Below, in pieces: positions 8,002 to 17,563 of a stretch of 37,570 nt of DNA (positions are counted from its first letter, which is position 1; every line of letters begins with the position of its first letter). The stretch is taken from positions 1-37,570 of the forward strand of contig NZ_VTOY01000018.1 of the NCBI RefSeq assembly GCF_008271295.1. The letters are read 5' to 3'. The notes under the pieces are model-generated. The model was not told where the DNA came from and did no database searches. It saw nothing but the letters and a program-made list of their open reading frames with translations. Source of the stretch: Pseudoselenomonas ruminis. Its GTDB lineage: Bacteria > Bacillota > Negativicutes > Selenomonadales > Selenomonadaceae. A program made the translations under genes and the position numbers.

Positions 8002-8757
8002 ATGGATTCGAAGAATGTTTGGCGTAACAGGGAACAGGAGGATTATACGGCGTTGCATCGGGAAATCGAGTCGTATTGGGATGTGCGTAGTAAGGCGTTC
8101 AGTAAGGTGAGGTTAAGGGAGTTAGCTGGTCCGAGTGGAAAGGCATGGAAGAGCTTATTGGAAGAAAAGCTGCCGCAGGGCAGAATACTTCGGGTTCTTG
8201 ATATCGGAACAGGAGCAGGATTCTTCGCTATTTTGTTGGCAGGTATGGGGCATGAAGTGGTAGGCATTGATATGTCAGGGGATATGCTCCATGAGGCGAA
8301 GCAGAATGTTATCGCCAGCGGCGTTTCGGCAAAATTCCAGAAGATGGATGCCCAGGCGCTGACCTTTGCCGATGAATCGTTTGACGTGGTAATCAGCCGC
8401 AACCTGACTTGGACGCTGCCTGATGCAATGGCCGCTTATCGCGAGTGGCGGCGGGTGTTAAAGCCCGGCGGCCTGCTACTCAATTTTGATTCTGATTATG
8501 GTCTGGAGACGTTTTCCCGCAAGGAGGATCAGGCCAATGTTCATGCCAATATCGAGCAGAAATTAGTAGATACCTGCAATGCGATTAAGGATGCCGTACG
8601 CATCAGCACCCATCGCCGTCCGGCGTGGGATGCCGCGTATCTGCAGGAACTCGATATGACGGTGGATATTGAGCCGGATATCGCTGGCAGGGTTCACAAC
8701 GACCCGTCGATGCATTATGATTCCGTGCCGTTATTTGCCATTTTTGCGAGAAAGTAA
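8002..8757 (+). CDS. Class I SAM-dependent methyltransferase
   Basis: Cytoplasmic methyltransferase of 251 residues in the UbiE/Methyltransf_11 group. Motif I is VLDIGTGAGFFA (about residues 66-77), the acidic residue after strand 2 is in VVGIDMSGDML, and post-motif elements VISRNLTW and LKPGGLLLNFD follow. The C-terminal third has no feature that reveals a substrate. It has its own promoter and terminator. It also carries the same C-tract/G-tract element as the upstream metal-type importer, which suggests co-regulation. It may act on a metal chelator or on an enzyme needing that metal, but this is inference. Start ATG 8002 has GGAGG eight bases upstream. Confidence 0.85.
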   Translation: MDSKNVWRNREQEDYTALHREIESYWDVRSKAFSKVRLRELAGPSGKAWKSLLEEKLPQGRILRVLDIGTGAGFFAILLAGMGHEVVGIDMSGDMLHEAKQNVIASGVSAKFQKMDAQALTFADESFDVVISRNLTWTLPDAMAAYREWRRVLKPGGLLLNFDSDYGLETFSRKEDQANVHANIEQKLVDTCNAIKDAVRISTHRRPAWDAAYLQELDMTVDIEPDIAGRVHNDPSMHYDSVPLFAIFARK

Positions 8758-8762
8758 AAAAT

Positions 8763-8798
8763 TCCGCTGACTCAAACGGATGAGTCAGCGGATTTTTT
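8763..8798 (+). terminator. Terminator of the methyltransferase gene
   Basis: Perfect 11-bp arms TCCGCTGACTC (8763-8773) and GAGTCAGCGGA (8782-8792) are followed by six T residues. An A-run precedes the stem, so it could also work on the minus strand. Confidence 0.92.
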
Positions 8799-8976
8799 CT
8801 TGTCAGGCAGGACTTTGATTGTCAAATGTCTAATATAGATATACAAAATCATAATTGCATCATCATGACGATATTGTACTTTTAATCCATGTATACCGTA
8901 TAAACGATACATAACGGTAAAAATTTCCTGACTGGTTTCTTTGCGGAGGACAAATGATTAATATTTGTGGCTGGAT

Positions 8977-9012
8977 TTTACATGTATACATTGACTTTTG
9001 TAAACATGTAAA
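8977..9012. promoter_or_regulatory. Inverted repeat bracketing the liv -35 box
   Basis: TTTACATGTATACA (8977-8990) and TGTAAACATGTAAA (8999-9012) are complementary at 13 of 14 positions. The 8-base spacer between them begins with the -35 hexamer. A protein bound here would cover the promoter, so this is a probable operator of the liv operon. The 9-mer CATGTATAC also occurs at 8888-8896. The regulator is unknown. Confidence 0.6.
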
Positions 9013-9019
9013 CTATAAT
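8991..9019 (+). promoter_or_regulatory. Promoter of the liv operon
   Basis: TTGACT (8991-8996), a 17-bp spacer and TATAAT (9014-9019) make a near-consensus housekeeping promoter. Transcription should start near 9026, about 50 bases before the livJ start codon. The 180 bases between the previous terminator and this promoter hold no other convincing gene. Confidence 0.85.
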
Positions 9020-9076
9020 TAGTTCCATCGTTGATTGTTTTACGGGCAACGAATGAGAGACAAGGGAGGAATTCAT

Positions 9077-10249
9077 ATGAATTTCAGCAAGAAAAGCTTG
9101 AAACTCATGAGTGTTATCGCTGGTACGATGCTCATGGGCAGTGTATTTGCCGGTTGTGGTGATGAAGGCAGTGCCGATGAAATCAAAGTCGGTGCAAACT
9201 TCGAGAGCACGGGCAATGTTGCCAACTATGGCCAGGCAACGCTCGATGGCTTCAATCTGGCAATCAAGGAAATCAATGATGCCGGCGGCGTCAACGGCAA
9301 GAAAATCAAAGTCGTGGCCGCTGACAATAAATCCGAGGCGTCCGAGGCTGTCAATGCCGCTACGAAGCTGATTTCCGATGACAAGGTAAAGGTTATCGTC
9401 GGACCGGCAGTAACGGCAAATGTCATTGCTGAGTCGCAGGTGGCAACGGACAACAAGATTCCTATCATTGCTCCGGATGCGACGAGCCCGGATGTAACGG
9501 TGGAAAATGGACAGGTAAAACCGTTTGTATTCCGCAGCTGCTTTATCGACCCGCAGCAGGGTTCCGTTATGGCCAAATTTGCGGCTGAGAAACTCAAAGC
9601 CAAAACGGCAGTAATCTATGTGGACAACAGCTCCGATTATTCTAAGAGCCTTGGCAAAGTGTTCAAGGAGAAATTCGAGGCTGCTGGCGGCAAGGTTCTG
9701 ATGGAAGAAGCCTTCCTCGCCAAAGATCAGGATTTCAAAGCTGCTTTGACGAAACTCAAAACGGCCAATGCCGATGTCGTATTCGTTCCGGCTTATTATG
9801 AAGAAGTCGGCAAAATCGTAAAACAGGCTCGTGAGCTTGGCTTTAAACAGCCGTTCCTCGGCACGGATGGCTGGGATGATTCGAAAGTAGCCGATATCGC
9901 CGGTGCTGATGCGCTGAACAACACCTTCTTCAGCACCCACTATTCGGATAAAGATGCCGAAGTAAAAGGCTTTGTCGATGCGTTCACGAAAGAGTATGGC
10001 CATGCACCAAACGTATTTGCAGCACTCGGCTATGATGCCGGTAAGATGCTGGCAGATGCAATCAAACGTGCAGGCAGCGATGACCCGGAGAAGATTCGCG
10101 AGGCACTGGAGCAGACCAAGGACCTCAAAGTAGGTACGGGCACCATCACGATGGATAAACACCACAACCCAATCAAGCAGGCAGTTATCCTGGAGAACAA
10201 AAATGGCGACCGCGTCATGGTTGCTAAAATCATGCCGGATGCTGAATGA
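9077..10249 (+). CDS. livJ: Branched-chain amino-acid ABC transporter, substrate-binding lipoprotein
   Basis: Receptor of 390 residues of the Leu/Ile/Val-binding periplasmic family (type I fold). A lipoprotein signal ends in FAGC at about residue 22, followed by a short linker. The mature part begins EIKVGANFESTGNVANYGQ, the usual first strand and ligand loop. Later DNKSEASEAVNAATKLI and ATSPDVT match the family's ligand-binding segments. Start 9077 has GGAGG nine bases upstream; the frame's earlier open codons (from 9035) are 5' leader. It is the first gene of livJ-H-M-G-F. A small GC-rich hairpin after it probably lets the receptor be made in excess of the membrane subunits. Confidence 0.93.
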   Translation: MNFSKKSLKLMSVIAGTMLMGSVFAGCGDEGSADEIKVGANFESTGNVANYGQATLDGFNLAIKEINDAGGVNGKKIKVVAADNKSEASEAVNAATKLISDDKVKVIVGPAVTANVIAESQVATDNKIPIIAPDATSPDVTVENGQVKPFVFRSCFIDPQQGSVMAKFAAEKLKAKTAVIYVDNSSDYSKSLGKVFKEKFEAAGGKVLMEEAFLAKDQDFKAALTKLKTANADVVFVPAYYEEVGKIVKQARELGFKQPFLGTDGWDDSKVADIAGADALNNTFFSTHYSDKDAEVKGFVDAFTKEYGHAPNVFAALGYDAGKMLADAIKRAGSDDPEKIREALEQTKDLKVGTGTITMDKHHNPIKQAVILENKNGDRVMVAKIMPDAE

Positions 10250-10273
10250 TTGAGCGAATAGGGCAGAACCAGG

Positions 10274-10296
10274 GGGCCGCAGTGATGCGGCCCTTT
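10274..10296 (+). terminator. Hairpin between livJ and livH
   Basis: GGGCCGC (10274-10280) and GCGGCCC (10287-10293) are perfect arms around a 6-base loop, followed by only three T residues. It is more likely a partial terminator or mRNA stabiliser than a full stop, because livH has no promoter I can recognise. Confidence 0.6.
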
Positions 10297-10352
10297 GTAC
10301 TATCGTATAGTGTCCGTCAAGGATGGACGATGCGATAAGGAGGAGGAAAATT

Positions 10353-11240
10353 ATGGAAGTTACGCACCAGGTCCTGCAGCAGCTCGTCAATGGCATTTCG
10401 CTGGGCAGCATTTATGCGCTGATTGCGTTAGGCTACACGATGATTTACGGTATTATCAAGCTCATCAACTTCGCCCATGGCGATATTTATATGGTGGGCG
10501 CTTATATCGGTTTTTTTGCGATTACGCAGGCACATTTATCAATAGTACCCGCACTGATTATCTCGTTTGTTGTTACGGGGATTCTCGGCATGGTGGTCGA
10601 GAAGCTCGCGTATAAGCCGCTTCGTCATGCACCGCGCATTTCGGTGCTCATCACGGCAATTGGTGTTTCGTTTTTCCTGGAGTACACGAGCATGTACTTC
10701 GTATCGCCGACGCCGCGTACGTTTCCGGCCATTTTCGGCGATGTGGCCATCGAGATTGGCGGCATTGTCATCAATGGCCAGCAGATGCTGATTCTCGGCA
10801 TTACGACTATCCTGATGATTGTTTTGACCTATATTGTCCATCGGACCAAAACAGGCAAGGCTATGCGGGCGGCTTCGTTTGATACGGAGACGGCACAGCT
10901 CATGGGGATTGATTCGGACCGCATCATTTCCATCACGTTTGGCATCGGTTCGGCACTGGCGGCGGTAGCTGGTGTGCTGGTTGGTGTCTACTATAACTCC
11001 ATCGACCCGCTGATGGGAATCATGCCAGGCCTCAAGGCTTTCGTGGCCGCTGTCCTCGGCGGTATCGGCATTTTGCCGGGCGCAGTAGTAGGCGGTTTGA
11101 TTCTCGGCATTGTTGAAGCGTTTGTCTCGGGTTTTGTATCTTCGACGTTCCGCGATGCGGCGGCATTTGCCATCCTGATTCTCGTGCTGCTGTTCAAACC
11201 GACGGGACTGTTTGGCAAAAATACGAAAGAAAAGGTCTAA
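10353..11240 (+). CDS. livH: Branched-chain amino-acid ABC permease LivH
   Basis: Inner-membrane permease of 295 residues with about eight helices. The family's N-terminal signature is obvious: LVNGISLGSIYALIALGYTMIYGI followed by INFAHGDIYMVGAYIG. The ATPase-contact region lies around MRAASFDTETAQLMGID. I chose ATG 10353 because GGAGGAGG stands just before it. An in-frame ATG at 10323 overlaps no useful ribosome site. It pairs with LivM as the heterodimeric channel. Confidence 0.94.
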   Translation: MEVTHQVLQQLVNGISLGSIYALIALGYTMIYGIIKLINFAHGDIYMVGAYIGFFAITQAHLSIVPALIISFVVTGILGMVVEKLAYKPLRHAPRISVLITAIGVSFFLEYTSMYFVSPTPRTFPAIFGDVAIEIGGIVINGQQMLILGITTILMIVLTYIVHRTKTGKAMRAASFDTETAQLMGIDSDRIISITFGIGSALAAVAGVLVGVYYNSIDPLMGIMPGLKAFVAAVLGGIGILPGAVVGGLILGIVEAFVSGFVSSTFRDAAAFAILILVLLFKPTGLFGKNTKEKV

Positions 11241-11252
11241 GGGGGGAGCTTC

Positions 11253-12203
11253 ATGAAATATTTACGCAAAAATGATTTTATCATGATAGGCTTCGCCGTT
11301 GTCCTGTTTGCGGTGCTTCAGGGGCTTATCGCGGGCCGTATCCTGAGTTCGTTTTGGCAGCTGAATCTGCTGATTGTCGGCATCAATATCATTATGGCGG
11401 TCAGCCTCAACCTCATCAATGGTTATACGGGACAGTTCTCGCTGGGCCATGCAGGCTTTATGGCTGTCGGCGCTTATGTGGGCGTTGTGCTTACGACAAA
11501 TTTCCACTTGCCGTTTTTGGCGGCTTTGGCAGCTGGTGCCGTTGCTGCTGGTATCCTCGGGTTCCTTATCGGTATTCCGACGCTGCGGCTGCGCGGGGAT
11601 TATCTGGCTATCGCCACACTGGGGCTCGGTGAGATTATCCGCATCGTCATCATGAATATCGATTATGTAGGCGGTGCGGCAGGCTTCAAGGGCATTCCGC
11701 ATCATACGACGTTTGCCTGGGTGTTTTTCATCATGTTGTTTGCGCTGTTCTTTATCAAGAATTTCGTAAATTCCAATCAGGGGCGCGCCTGCCTGGCTAT
11801 CCGCGAGAATGAGATTGCCGCGGAATCGATGGGAGTCAATACGACGAAGTATAAGATTATGGCGTTTACGATTGGCGCTTCGTTTGCCGGCGTGGCTGGC
11901 GTTCTGTTTGCGCACAGCTTTTATCTCATCAGTCCGAATTCGTTTACGTTCATGCAGTCGTTTAACTATCTCATCATGGTAGTTATGGGTGGTCTTGGCT
12001 CGATTACGGGTTCGATTGCCGGTGCTTTTGTCGTTACCTTTATCTCGGCAGCTCTCGCCAGCTGGCCGGAGTTCCGCATGATTATTTATGCGCTGGCGCT
12101 TATCCTGATGATGTTCTATCGTCCGCAGGGCTTGTTTGGTTACATGGAAGTTACCAATATGCGTATCTTCCGTAAAATTTTCAAGAAAGGGGGCCGCGGC
12201 TGA
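11253..12203 (+). CDS. livM: Branched-chain amino-acid ABC permease LivM
   Basis: Second permease subunit, 316 residues, with about eight to nine helices. Family landmarks are [25 protein letters not shown], then [23 protein letters not shown], and the cytoplasmic loop [18 protein letters not shown] that contacts the ATPases. It starts 12 bases after livH with a GGGGGGAG ribosome site. Its TGA stop overlaps the livG start codon by one base, showing tight translational coupling. Confidence 0.94.
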   Translation: MKYLRKNDFIMIGFAVVLFAVLQGLIAGRILSSFWQLNLLIVGINIIMAVSLNLINGYTGQFSLGHAGFMAVGAYVGVVLTTNFHLPFLAALAAGAVAAGILGFLIGIPTLRLRGDYLAIATLGLGEIIRIVIMNIDYVGGAAGFKGIPHHTTFAWVFFIMLFALFFIKNFVNSNQGRACLAIRENEIAAESMGVNTTKYKIMAFTIGASFAGVAGVLFAHSFYLISPNSFTFMQSFNYLIMVVMGGLGSITGSIAGAFVVTFISAALASWPEFRMIIYALALILMMFYRPQGLFGYMEVTNMRIFRKIFKKGGRG

Positions 12204-12972
12204 TGGCTAAGGAATTACTCAAGGCAACTGACGTGTCTGAGGTGTTTGGCGGCCTCAAGGCAGTTTCGGATTTTAATTTCCACATTGATAAAGGCGAATT
12301 GGTCGGCCTTATCGGCCCGAATGGTGCCGGCAAGACGACGGCCTTCAATCTGATTACTGGCGTTTATCAGCCGACGACTGGCGAGATTCATTTCGATGGC
12401 AAGAGCATTGTTGGCTTGAAGCCGTATCAGATTACCCAGCGCGGCATTGCGCGCACGTTCCAGAATATCCGGCTGTTTTCGGAGTTGACGGTTCTCGAAA
12501 ATGTCAAGATTGCGTTCCATTTTCACGTCAAATACGGCCTGCTCGAATCGGTCTTCCGCATGGGACGGTATTTTTCGGAAGAGGAAAAGATTGAAGAAGA
12601 AGCCTTGAAGCTTTTGAAAATCTTCCATCTCGAAGATAAGGCCGATGAGCTGGCGAAGAATCTGCCGTATGGTGCCCAGCGGCGTTTGGAGATTGCGCGC
12701 GCTCTTGCCGCCAAGCCGAAGCTGTTGCTGCTCGATGAGCCGGCTGCCGGCATGAATCCGCAGGAGACGAAAGAGCTCATGGAGATGATTTCCTGGATTC
12801 GCAAGGAGTTTGGCCTGACGATTCTTCTGATTGAGCATGACATGAGTCTCGTCATGGGGATTTGTGAGCGCATTTATGTATTGGAGTATGGCATGATTAT
12901 TGCACAGGGAACGCCGGATGTCATCAAGAACGACCCGGAAGTTATCCGGGCATATTTGGGAGGCGAAGCATA

Positions 12973-12973
<1 letters not shown>
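12203..12973 (+). CDS. livG: Branched-chain amino-acid ABC ATPase LivG
   Basis: ATP-binding subunit of 256 residues. Walker [10 protein letters not shown] is at 38-46. The LivG-type signature region reads [16 protein letters not shown], which is the family's variant of LSGGQ. Walker [13 protein letters not shown] and the H-loop in LLIEHDM follow. The start codon shares one base with the livM stop, and its own stop shares one base with livF. It pairs with LivF. Confidence 0.94.
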
Positions 12974-13686
<713 letters not shown>

Positions 13687-13702
13687 TTGTTGGGGACCAG
13701 AA

Positions 13703-13732
13703 GGGATTCGCCGGATTTTGGCGAATCCTTTT
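13703..13732 (+). terminator. Terminator of the liv operon
   Basis: Arms GGATTCGCC (13704-13712) and GGCGAATCC (13720-13728) form a perfect 9-bp stem followed by four T residues, 17 bases after the livF stop. Confidence 0.88.
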
Positions 13733-13789
13733 GTATATATCAAAATCCTGAGCCGTCAGGTCTCAGGTACAGAAACGGAGGGTATCAAT

Positions 13790-14434
13790 ATGTTTGTGGC
13801 AAATCGTATGACGAAGAATCCCGTGACTATTGCGCCGGATGCATCGCTTGATGATGCGTTTATGGCGATGAAAAAAGGACATTTCCGCCGGCTGCCGGTC
13901 GTGGAAGATGGCAAGCTCGTCGGTTTTTTCAGCGATAAGGACCTCATGCGGGTGGCACCGTCTCCGGCGACAACGCTTTCCCGTTATGAGGAAAAGTCCC
14001 TGCTCGATAAGCTTAAAGTAGCGGAAATCATGAACAAAGATGTCATTTCCGTTGGCGAGGATGCGACGATAGAGGAAGCAGCCCTTATCATGTACGATAA
14101 GAAAATCGGCGGGCTGCCGGTCATCTCAGCGGTCGGTGCGGTGGTTGGCGTCATCACGGAGACAGATATTTTCAAGACCTTTGTCGATGTCATGGCCCTT
14201 TCGGAGGGGAAGACGCGTCTTACGGTTTTGGTGGATAACAAGGTCGGCGTGGTCAATGAGATTTCTGGCATCTTCGCGGCAGCGGGCTTGTCGATTGACA
14301 GCCTCGTGACCTGCAAGCAGGAAGACGGCAGTTATGAGATTGTCATTCGCGGGATAATCCCCGATACCGAGAAGATTAAGACACTCATTGAGGAGAAAGG
14401 CTATAAAGTAGTTCATTCCGTTAAATTTGATTAA
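13790..14434 (+). CDS. CBS-CBS-ACT domain protein, AcuB-like
   Basis: Cytoplasmic regulatory protein of 214 residues with two CBS domains (about 1-57 and 76-133). Each begins with a variant of the motif MTKNPVTI or MNKDVISV and has the GLPVI/RLPVV core. An ACT domain (about 140-214) follows. CBS pairs bind adenine nucleotides and ACT domains bind amino acids. The architecture equals that of AcuB-type proteins, whose biochemical role is not settled. It follows the liv terminator by about 60 bases with a GGAGGG ribosome site, so read-through from liv is possible. A role in sensing amino acids or energy state near the importer is inference. Confidence 0.85.
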   Translation: MFVANRMTKNPVTIAPDASLDDAFMAMKKGHFRRLPVVEDGKLVGFFSDKDLMRVAPSPATTLSRYEEKSLLDKLKVAEIMNKDVISVGEDATIEEAALIMYDKKIGGLPVISAVGAVVGVITETDIFKTFVDVMALSEGKTRLTVLVDNKVGVVNEISGIFAAAGLSIDSLVTCKQEDGSYEIVIRGIIPDTEKIKTLIEEKGYKVVHSVKFD

Positions 14435-14446
14435 AATTTTTAATCC

Positions 14447-14484
14447 AAACGCGCAAAAATCTGCTTGATTTTTTGCGCGTTTTT
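14447..14484 (+). terminator. Terminator after the CBS-ACT gene
   Basis: The arms AAACGCGCAAAAATC and GATTTTTTGCGCGTTTTT form a long stem with a short loop and a T-tract, starting 13 bases after the stop codon. Confidence 0.9.
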
Positions 14485-14556
14485 CGTGATAATATAGATA
14501 GGAATACTTTACTCTGATATGTAAGTGCAAGTGGATAACATAAGGAGGAAGCGAAC

Positions 14557-15210
14557 ATGGATGTCAAAGGAATTGCTTCGCTCTCGCAGCAAACGGCTGC
14601 ACTGAGTGCAAGCTACAAGAAAACAACAACCTCGACGACTACGGATGAAGCGAAGAACCTGACGACAACGACTTCGACAACCGAAGCGTTTACGCTGGAT
14701 TTTTCGGCAACAGCGCAGAAGGCATCGGGGGCAATTAAGGGCATGACGACCGAGCAGGTCGATGTGCTTAAAGACGGTATCCAGAAGAGTTATCAGCTCA
14801 TGATTAAGACAATGACCGAGCAGAATGCGAAACTGCAGGGATGGCTTGATCAGGGCATCGGCCAGCTGAACTTTGATGGTATTCTTTTCGGTACCGATAA
14901 GTTTGCGCTGCCGCCGGTCGGGACGACGCCGGAAGAGGCACAGGCAGCCATCAGTGATGGCGGTGATTATTCGGTTGATGCAGTTGCCTCGCGCATTTTC
15001 GACATGGCTTCGACGATTGCCGGTGGTGACCCGGAGAAACTCAAGGCAATGCAGGCTGCGGTTGAGGAGGGCTTCAAGCAGGCCGGCATAGTCTGGAAAG
15101 ACGAGATTGGTCAGGATGATATGCCGCAGATTACGAAAGATACGCATGCGGAAATCAACAAGCGGTTTGAGGAGCTGTTTGCTAAGCTGGCAGCACTAAA
15201 AGATGAATAA
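14557..15210 (+). CDS. Unknown protein, possibly flagellum-associated (DUF5610-like)
   Basis: Protein of 217 residues with no signal peptide or membrane helix. Residues 20-45 are very rich in Thr and Ser (KKTTTSTTTDEA, TTTTSTTEA). The rest is probably alpha-helical. The C-terminal part (SVDAVASRIFDMASTIAGGDPEKLKAMQAAVEEGFKQA, split by family pattern into RIFDMA, AGGDPEK and GFKQA) recalls a family of unknown function, DUF5610, often found in flagellated anaerobes. I recognise this from memory only. It has a GGAGG-type ribosome site and its own strong terminator, so it is probably monocistronic. The neighbouring chemoreceptor fits a motility link. Function unknown. Confidence 0.7.
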   Translation: MDVKGIASLSQQTAALSASYKKTTTSTTTDEAKNLTTTTSTTEAFTLDFSATAQKASGAIKGMTTEQVDVLKDGIQKSYQLMIKTMTEQNAKLQGWLDQGIGQLNFDGILFGTDKFALPPVGTTPEEAQAAISDGGDYSVDAVASRIFDMASTIAGGDPEKLKAMQAAVEEGFKQAGIVWKDEIGQDDMPQITKDTHAEINKRFEELFAKLAALKDE

Positions 15211-15243
15211 CCGGCATGGGCCAATGAGAGAATTAGATAAGAT

Positions 15244-15284
15244 AAGCCTGCCCGGAAGCAGATTGTTTCCGGGCAGGCTTTTTT
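15244..15284 (+). terminator. Terminator after the unknown gene at 14557
   Basis: AAGCCTGCCCGGAA (15244-15257) pairs perfectly with TTCCGGGCAGGCTT, and the stem is followed by a run of six T. Confidence 0.94.
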
Positions 15285-15381
15285 GTGTCTGTAGGCAGGA
15301 AATAAAAAAAATAACAAGAACTTATTAAAATACTAAATAGAGGGATGTTAACGACTAGGCAAAGAGAAAAGGGGGAAAACT

Positions 15382-17352
15382 ATGGGATTGAAACAGAAAT
15401 TTTTGATACTGGCCGGACTGGTGGGTGTGCTGCTGGCAATTGTGTCCGTAAGCGGTTATTACATGGCCAGCACCTCGCTGCGCGAAAGCGTTGACAGCGG
15501 ACTCCGGTCGTCGGTTATTGCAAAGGTAAACCGGATTGACGGCTGGCTGGTATCCAAGGAATCCTTTGCGATTGCAACGGCCAATCACATGACAAGTCTC
15601 AATGGCGATACTGAACAGCTGAAAGCTAAGGCAACGCTGGGCACGACGGTATCGGATAAGGAGCTCTTGGACCAGGCGGCAGGCCTGGAGGATGGCTATT
15701 TCTATACCTATAATGGCGGTGATTTTACCGGCAAAAAGGACCCGCGGCAGCGTCCCTGGTATAAAGATGCCAAAGCTGCGGATAAGCCGATCTTTACGGA
15801 GGTTTATGTCGACAATGTCACGGGGAAATTGATTGTCTCAGCAGCGGCGCCGATTAAGGCTGATGGGAATTTCATCGGTGCAGTCTGCACGGATATATCG
15901 CTTGATACCTTAGAAGAGCAGATCGGTGATATGAAGTATCATGGCGAGGGAATCGGCTATTTGTTTGATAAAGATGGCAACATCCTTGCCAGTGCCGGCG
16001 ACGAAAAGGCTATGGACAGCTTTAAGAACGTCGATGGCTTTGGCGCTCATTTTGATGAGATTATGAAAAATGACAAGGGATTCTTTGAGGTGACGAGCAA
16101 GGGAACGGACTATGTTTACGCCTATCAGAAACTCCCGAGTACCGGCTGGTATATTGGCCTGGCCGTACCAAGTGATTTCGTCTTTGCGGCACTCAACCAT
16201 TTGAAAATGGTCTATGGCATTTTGACGATTGCCGGCTTGTTCCTGACGATTTTTGTCTGCCTGGCATTTGCCAATAAAATCACGACGCCGATTTCCGGGC
16301 TGGAGCATCACGCAACCCAGCTGGCTGACGGCAACCTTCAGCTGGAAGACCTGGCTGTTACTTCCTCCGATGAAATCGGGTCGCTGACCAATGCGTTCAA
16401 CAAGATGAGCGGCAGTTTGCGCGCGCTCATCTCACGCATGGCTACGACGTCGGAACAGGTGGCGGCATCGGCGGAGGAACTTACGGCCAATGCGCAGCAG
16501 TCAGCCGATGCGTCAGTACATGTAGCTGAGACGGTGGGCGAAGTCTCGGCAGGTATGAATCAGCAGCTTGAGGATATCAATGGAGCCAAGGAAAACGTCG
16601 ATGTGGTCTTCCGCGATATTACGGCTATGGCGGATAAGGCCCGCCTGGTATCGGATACCTCGAACCAGACGGCTGAGGCGGCACAAAAGGGCGCCGCGCT
16701 TATGGAACAGGCTGTTTCGCGCATGGGCAACATCGAGTCGAGTGTCATCGCCTCGGCCGATGTAGTGCGCAAGCTTGGCGAGAACAGCCAGCAGATTGGC
16801 CAGATTGTCGAGGCGATTTCCTCCATTTCGCAGCAGACGAATCTCTTGTCGCTCAATGCGGCTATTGAGGCAGCCCGTGCCGGTGAGCATGGGCGCGGCT
16901 TTGCCGTCGTAGCGGAAGAAGTCCGCAAGCTGGCGGCGGAGTCGCAGGAGTCGGCCGAAGAGATTAAGGCACGCATTGCCTCGATTCAAAAGGATACCGC
17001 CGAAGCCGTGGAATCCATGCAGGCTGGAACCGATGAAGTGAAAACCGGTACGGCGGCCATTCGTGAAGTCGGTGCTCATTTCTCCGATATTCTTGGGATG
17101 GTCAATGGCATCAACGACCAGATGGCAGAGATAAACAACTCGGTCAAGACGGTAACCGGTGGTGCGGAGCATATTGTTGAAGCGGTGGACAATATCGATA
17201 CTATCAGCCGCAAGACGGCTAATAGTACCCAGGTGATTTCGGCAGCTACTGAAGAACAGTCGGCCTCGAATGAAGAGATAGCAGCCGCCTCCCAGGCACT
17301 GGCAAAGATGGCGACCGATATGCAAACAGAAATCAGCAAATTTACGCTGTGA
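15382..17352 (+). CDS. Methyl-accepting chemotaxis protein with dCache domain
   Basis: Transmembrane chemoreceptor of 656 residues. Helix 1 is at about 8-29, a periplasmic double-Cache domain at about 33-275, helix 2 at about 277-298 and HAMP at about 300-352. The cytoplasmic coiled coil carries the conserved hairpin tip ([19 protein letters not shown] at about 486-504). The sensor contains R124, W126, Y127, Y142, D144 and D171. The spacing equals that of the amino-acid-binding dCache_1 motif as I remember it from PctA-type receptors, although the upstream Tyr of that motif is Lys here. An amino-acid ligand is therefore likely. It has an AGGGGG ribosome site and its own terminator. The amino-acid importer lies 2 kb upstream. 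Confidence 0.93.
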   Translation: MGLKQKFLILAGLVGVLLAIVSVSGYYMASTSLRESVDSGLRSSVIAKVNRIDGWLVSKESFAIATANHMTSLNGDTEQLKAKATLGTTVSDKELLDQAAGLEDGYFYTYNGGDFTGKKDPRQRPWYKDAKAADKPIFTEVYVDNVTGKLIVSAAAPIKADGNFIGAVCTDISLDTLEEQIGDMKYHGEGIGYLFDKDGNILASAGDEKAMDSFKNVDGFGAHFDEIMKNDKGFFEVTSKGTDYVYAYQKLPSTGWYIGLAVPSDFVFAALNHLKMVYGILTIAGLFLTIFVCLAFANKITTPISGLEHHATQLADGNLQLEDLAVTSSDEIGSLTNAFNKMSGSLRALISRMATTSEQVAASAEELTANAQQSADASVHVAETVGEVSAGMNQQLEDINGAKENVDVVFRDITAMADKARLVSDTSNQTAEAAQKGAALMEQAVSRMGNIESSVIASADVVRKLGENSQQIGQIVEAISSISQQTNLLSLNAAIEAARAGEHGRGFAVVAEEVRKLAAESQESAEEIKARIASIQKDTAEAVESMQAGTDEVKTGTAAIREVGAHFSDILGMVNGINDQMAEINNSVKTVTGGAEHIVEAVDNIDTISRKTANSTQVISAATEEQSASNEEIAAASQALAKMATDMQTEISKFTL

Positions 17353-17385
17353 GAAGCAGGTGCTTTGGCAGCTGTCTGCGAAGGA

Positions 17386-17429
17386 AAATCTCCGTTGGCC
17401 CATGAGGGCCAGCGGAGATTTTATTTTTC
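17386..17429 (+). terminator. Terminator of the chemoreceptor gene
   Basis: AAATCTCCGTTGGCCC (17386-17401) pairs with GGGCCAGCGGAGATTT with one G-T pair around a 4-base loop and a T-rich tail. The stretch from here to 17563 holds no gene I can support. Confidence 0.9.
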
Positions 17430-17563
17430 TATACAGGTCATTTTTTTTGTAGTATGATAAAAATAGATAATGTGGCTGGATAACAGGTTTGATTCCAGTC
17501 AGCTGTGCTTGGATGATAAGAGGAAATACCATCAAAGTCAACTGATGAAGGAGGTCAAGCGAG

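Noticed and set aside
8954-9022. 22-codon frame with a good GGAGG site and several Ile, Leu and Val codons, like a liv leader peptide
   Set aside because: It lies across the -35 and -10 boxes of the liv promoter, so the main transcript would not contain it. Without evidence for a start site further upstream it is probably chance.
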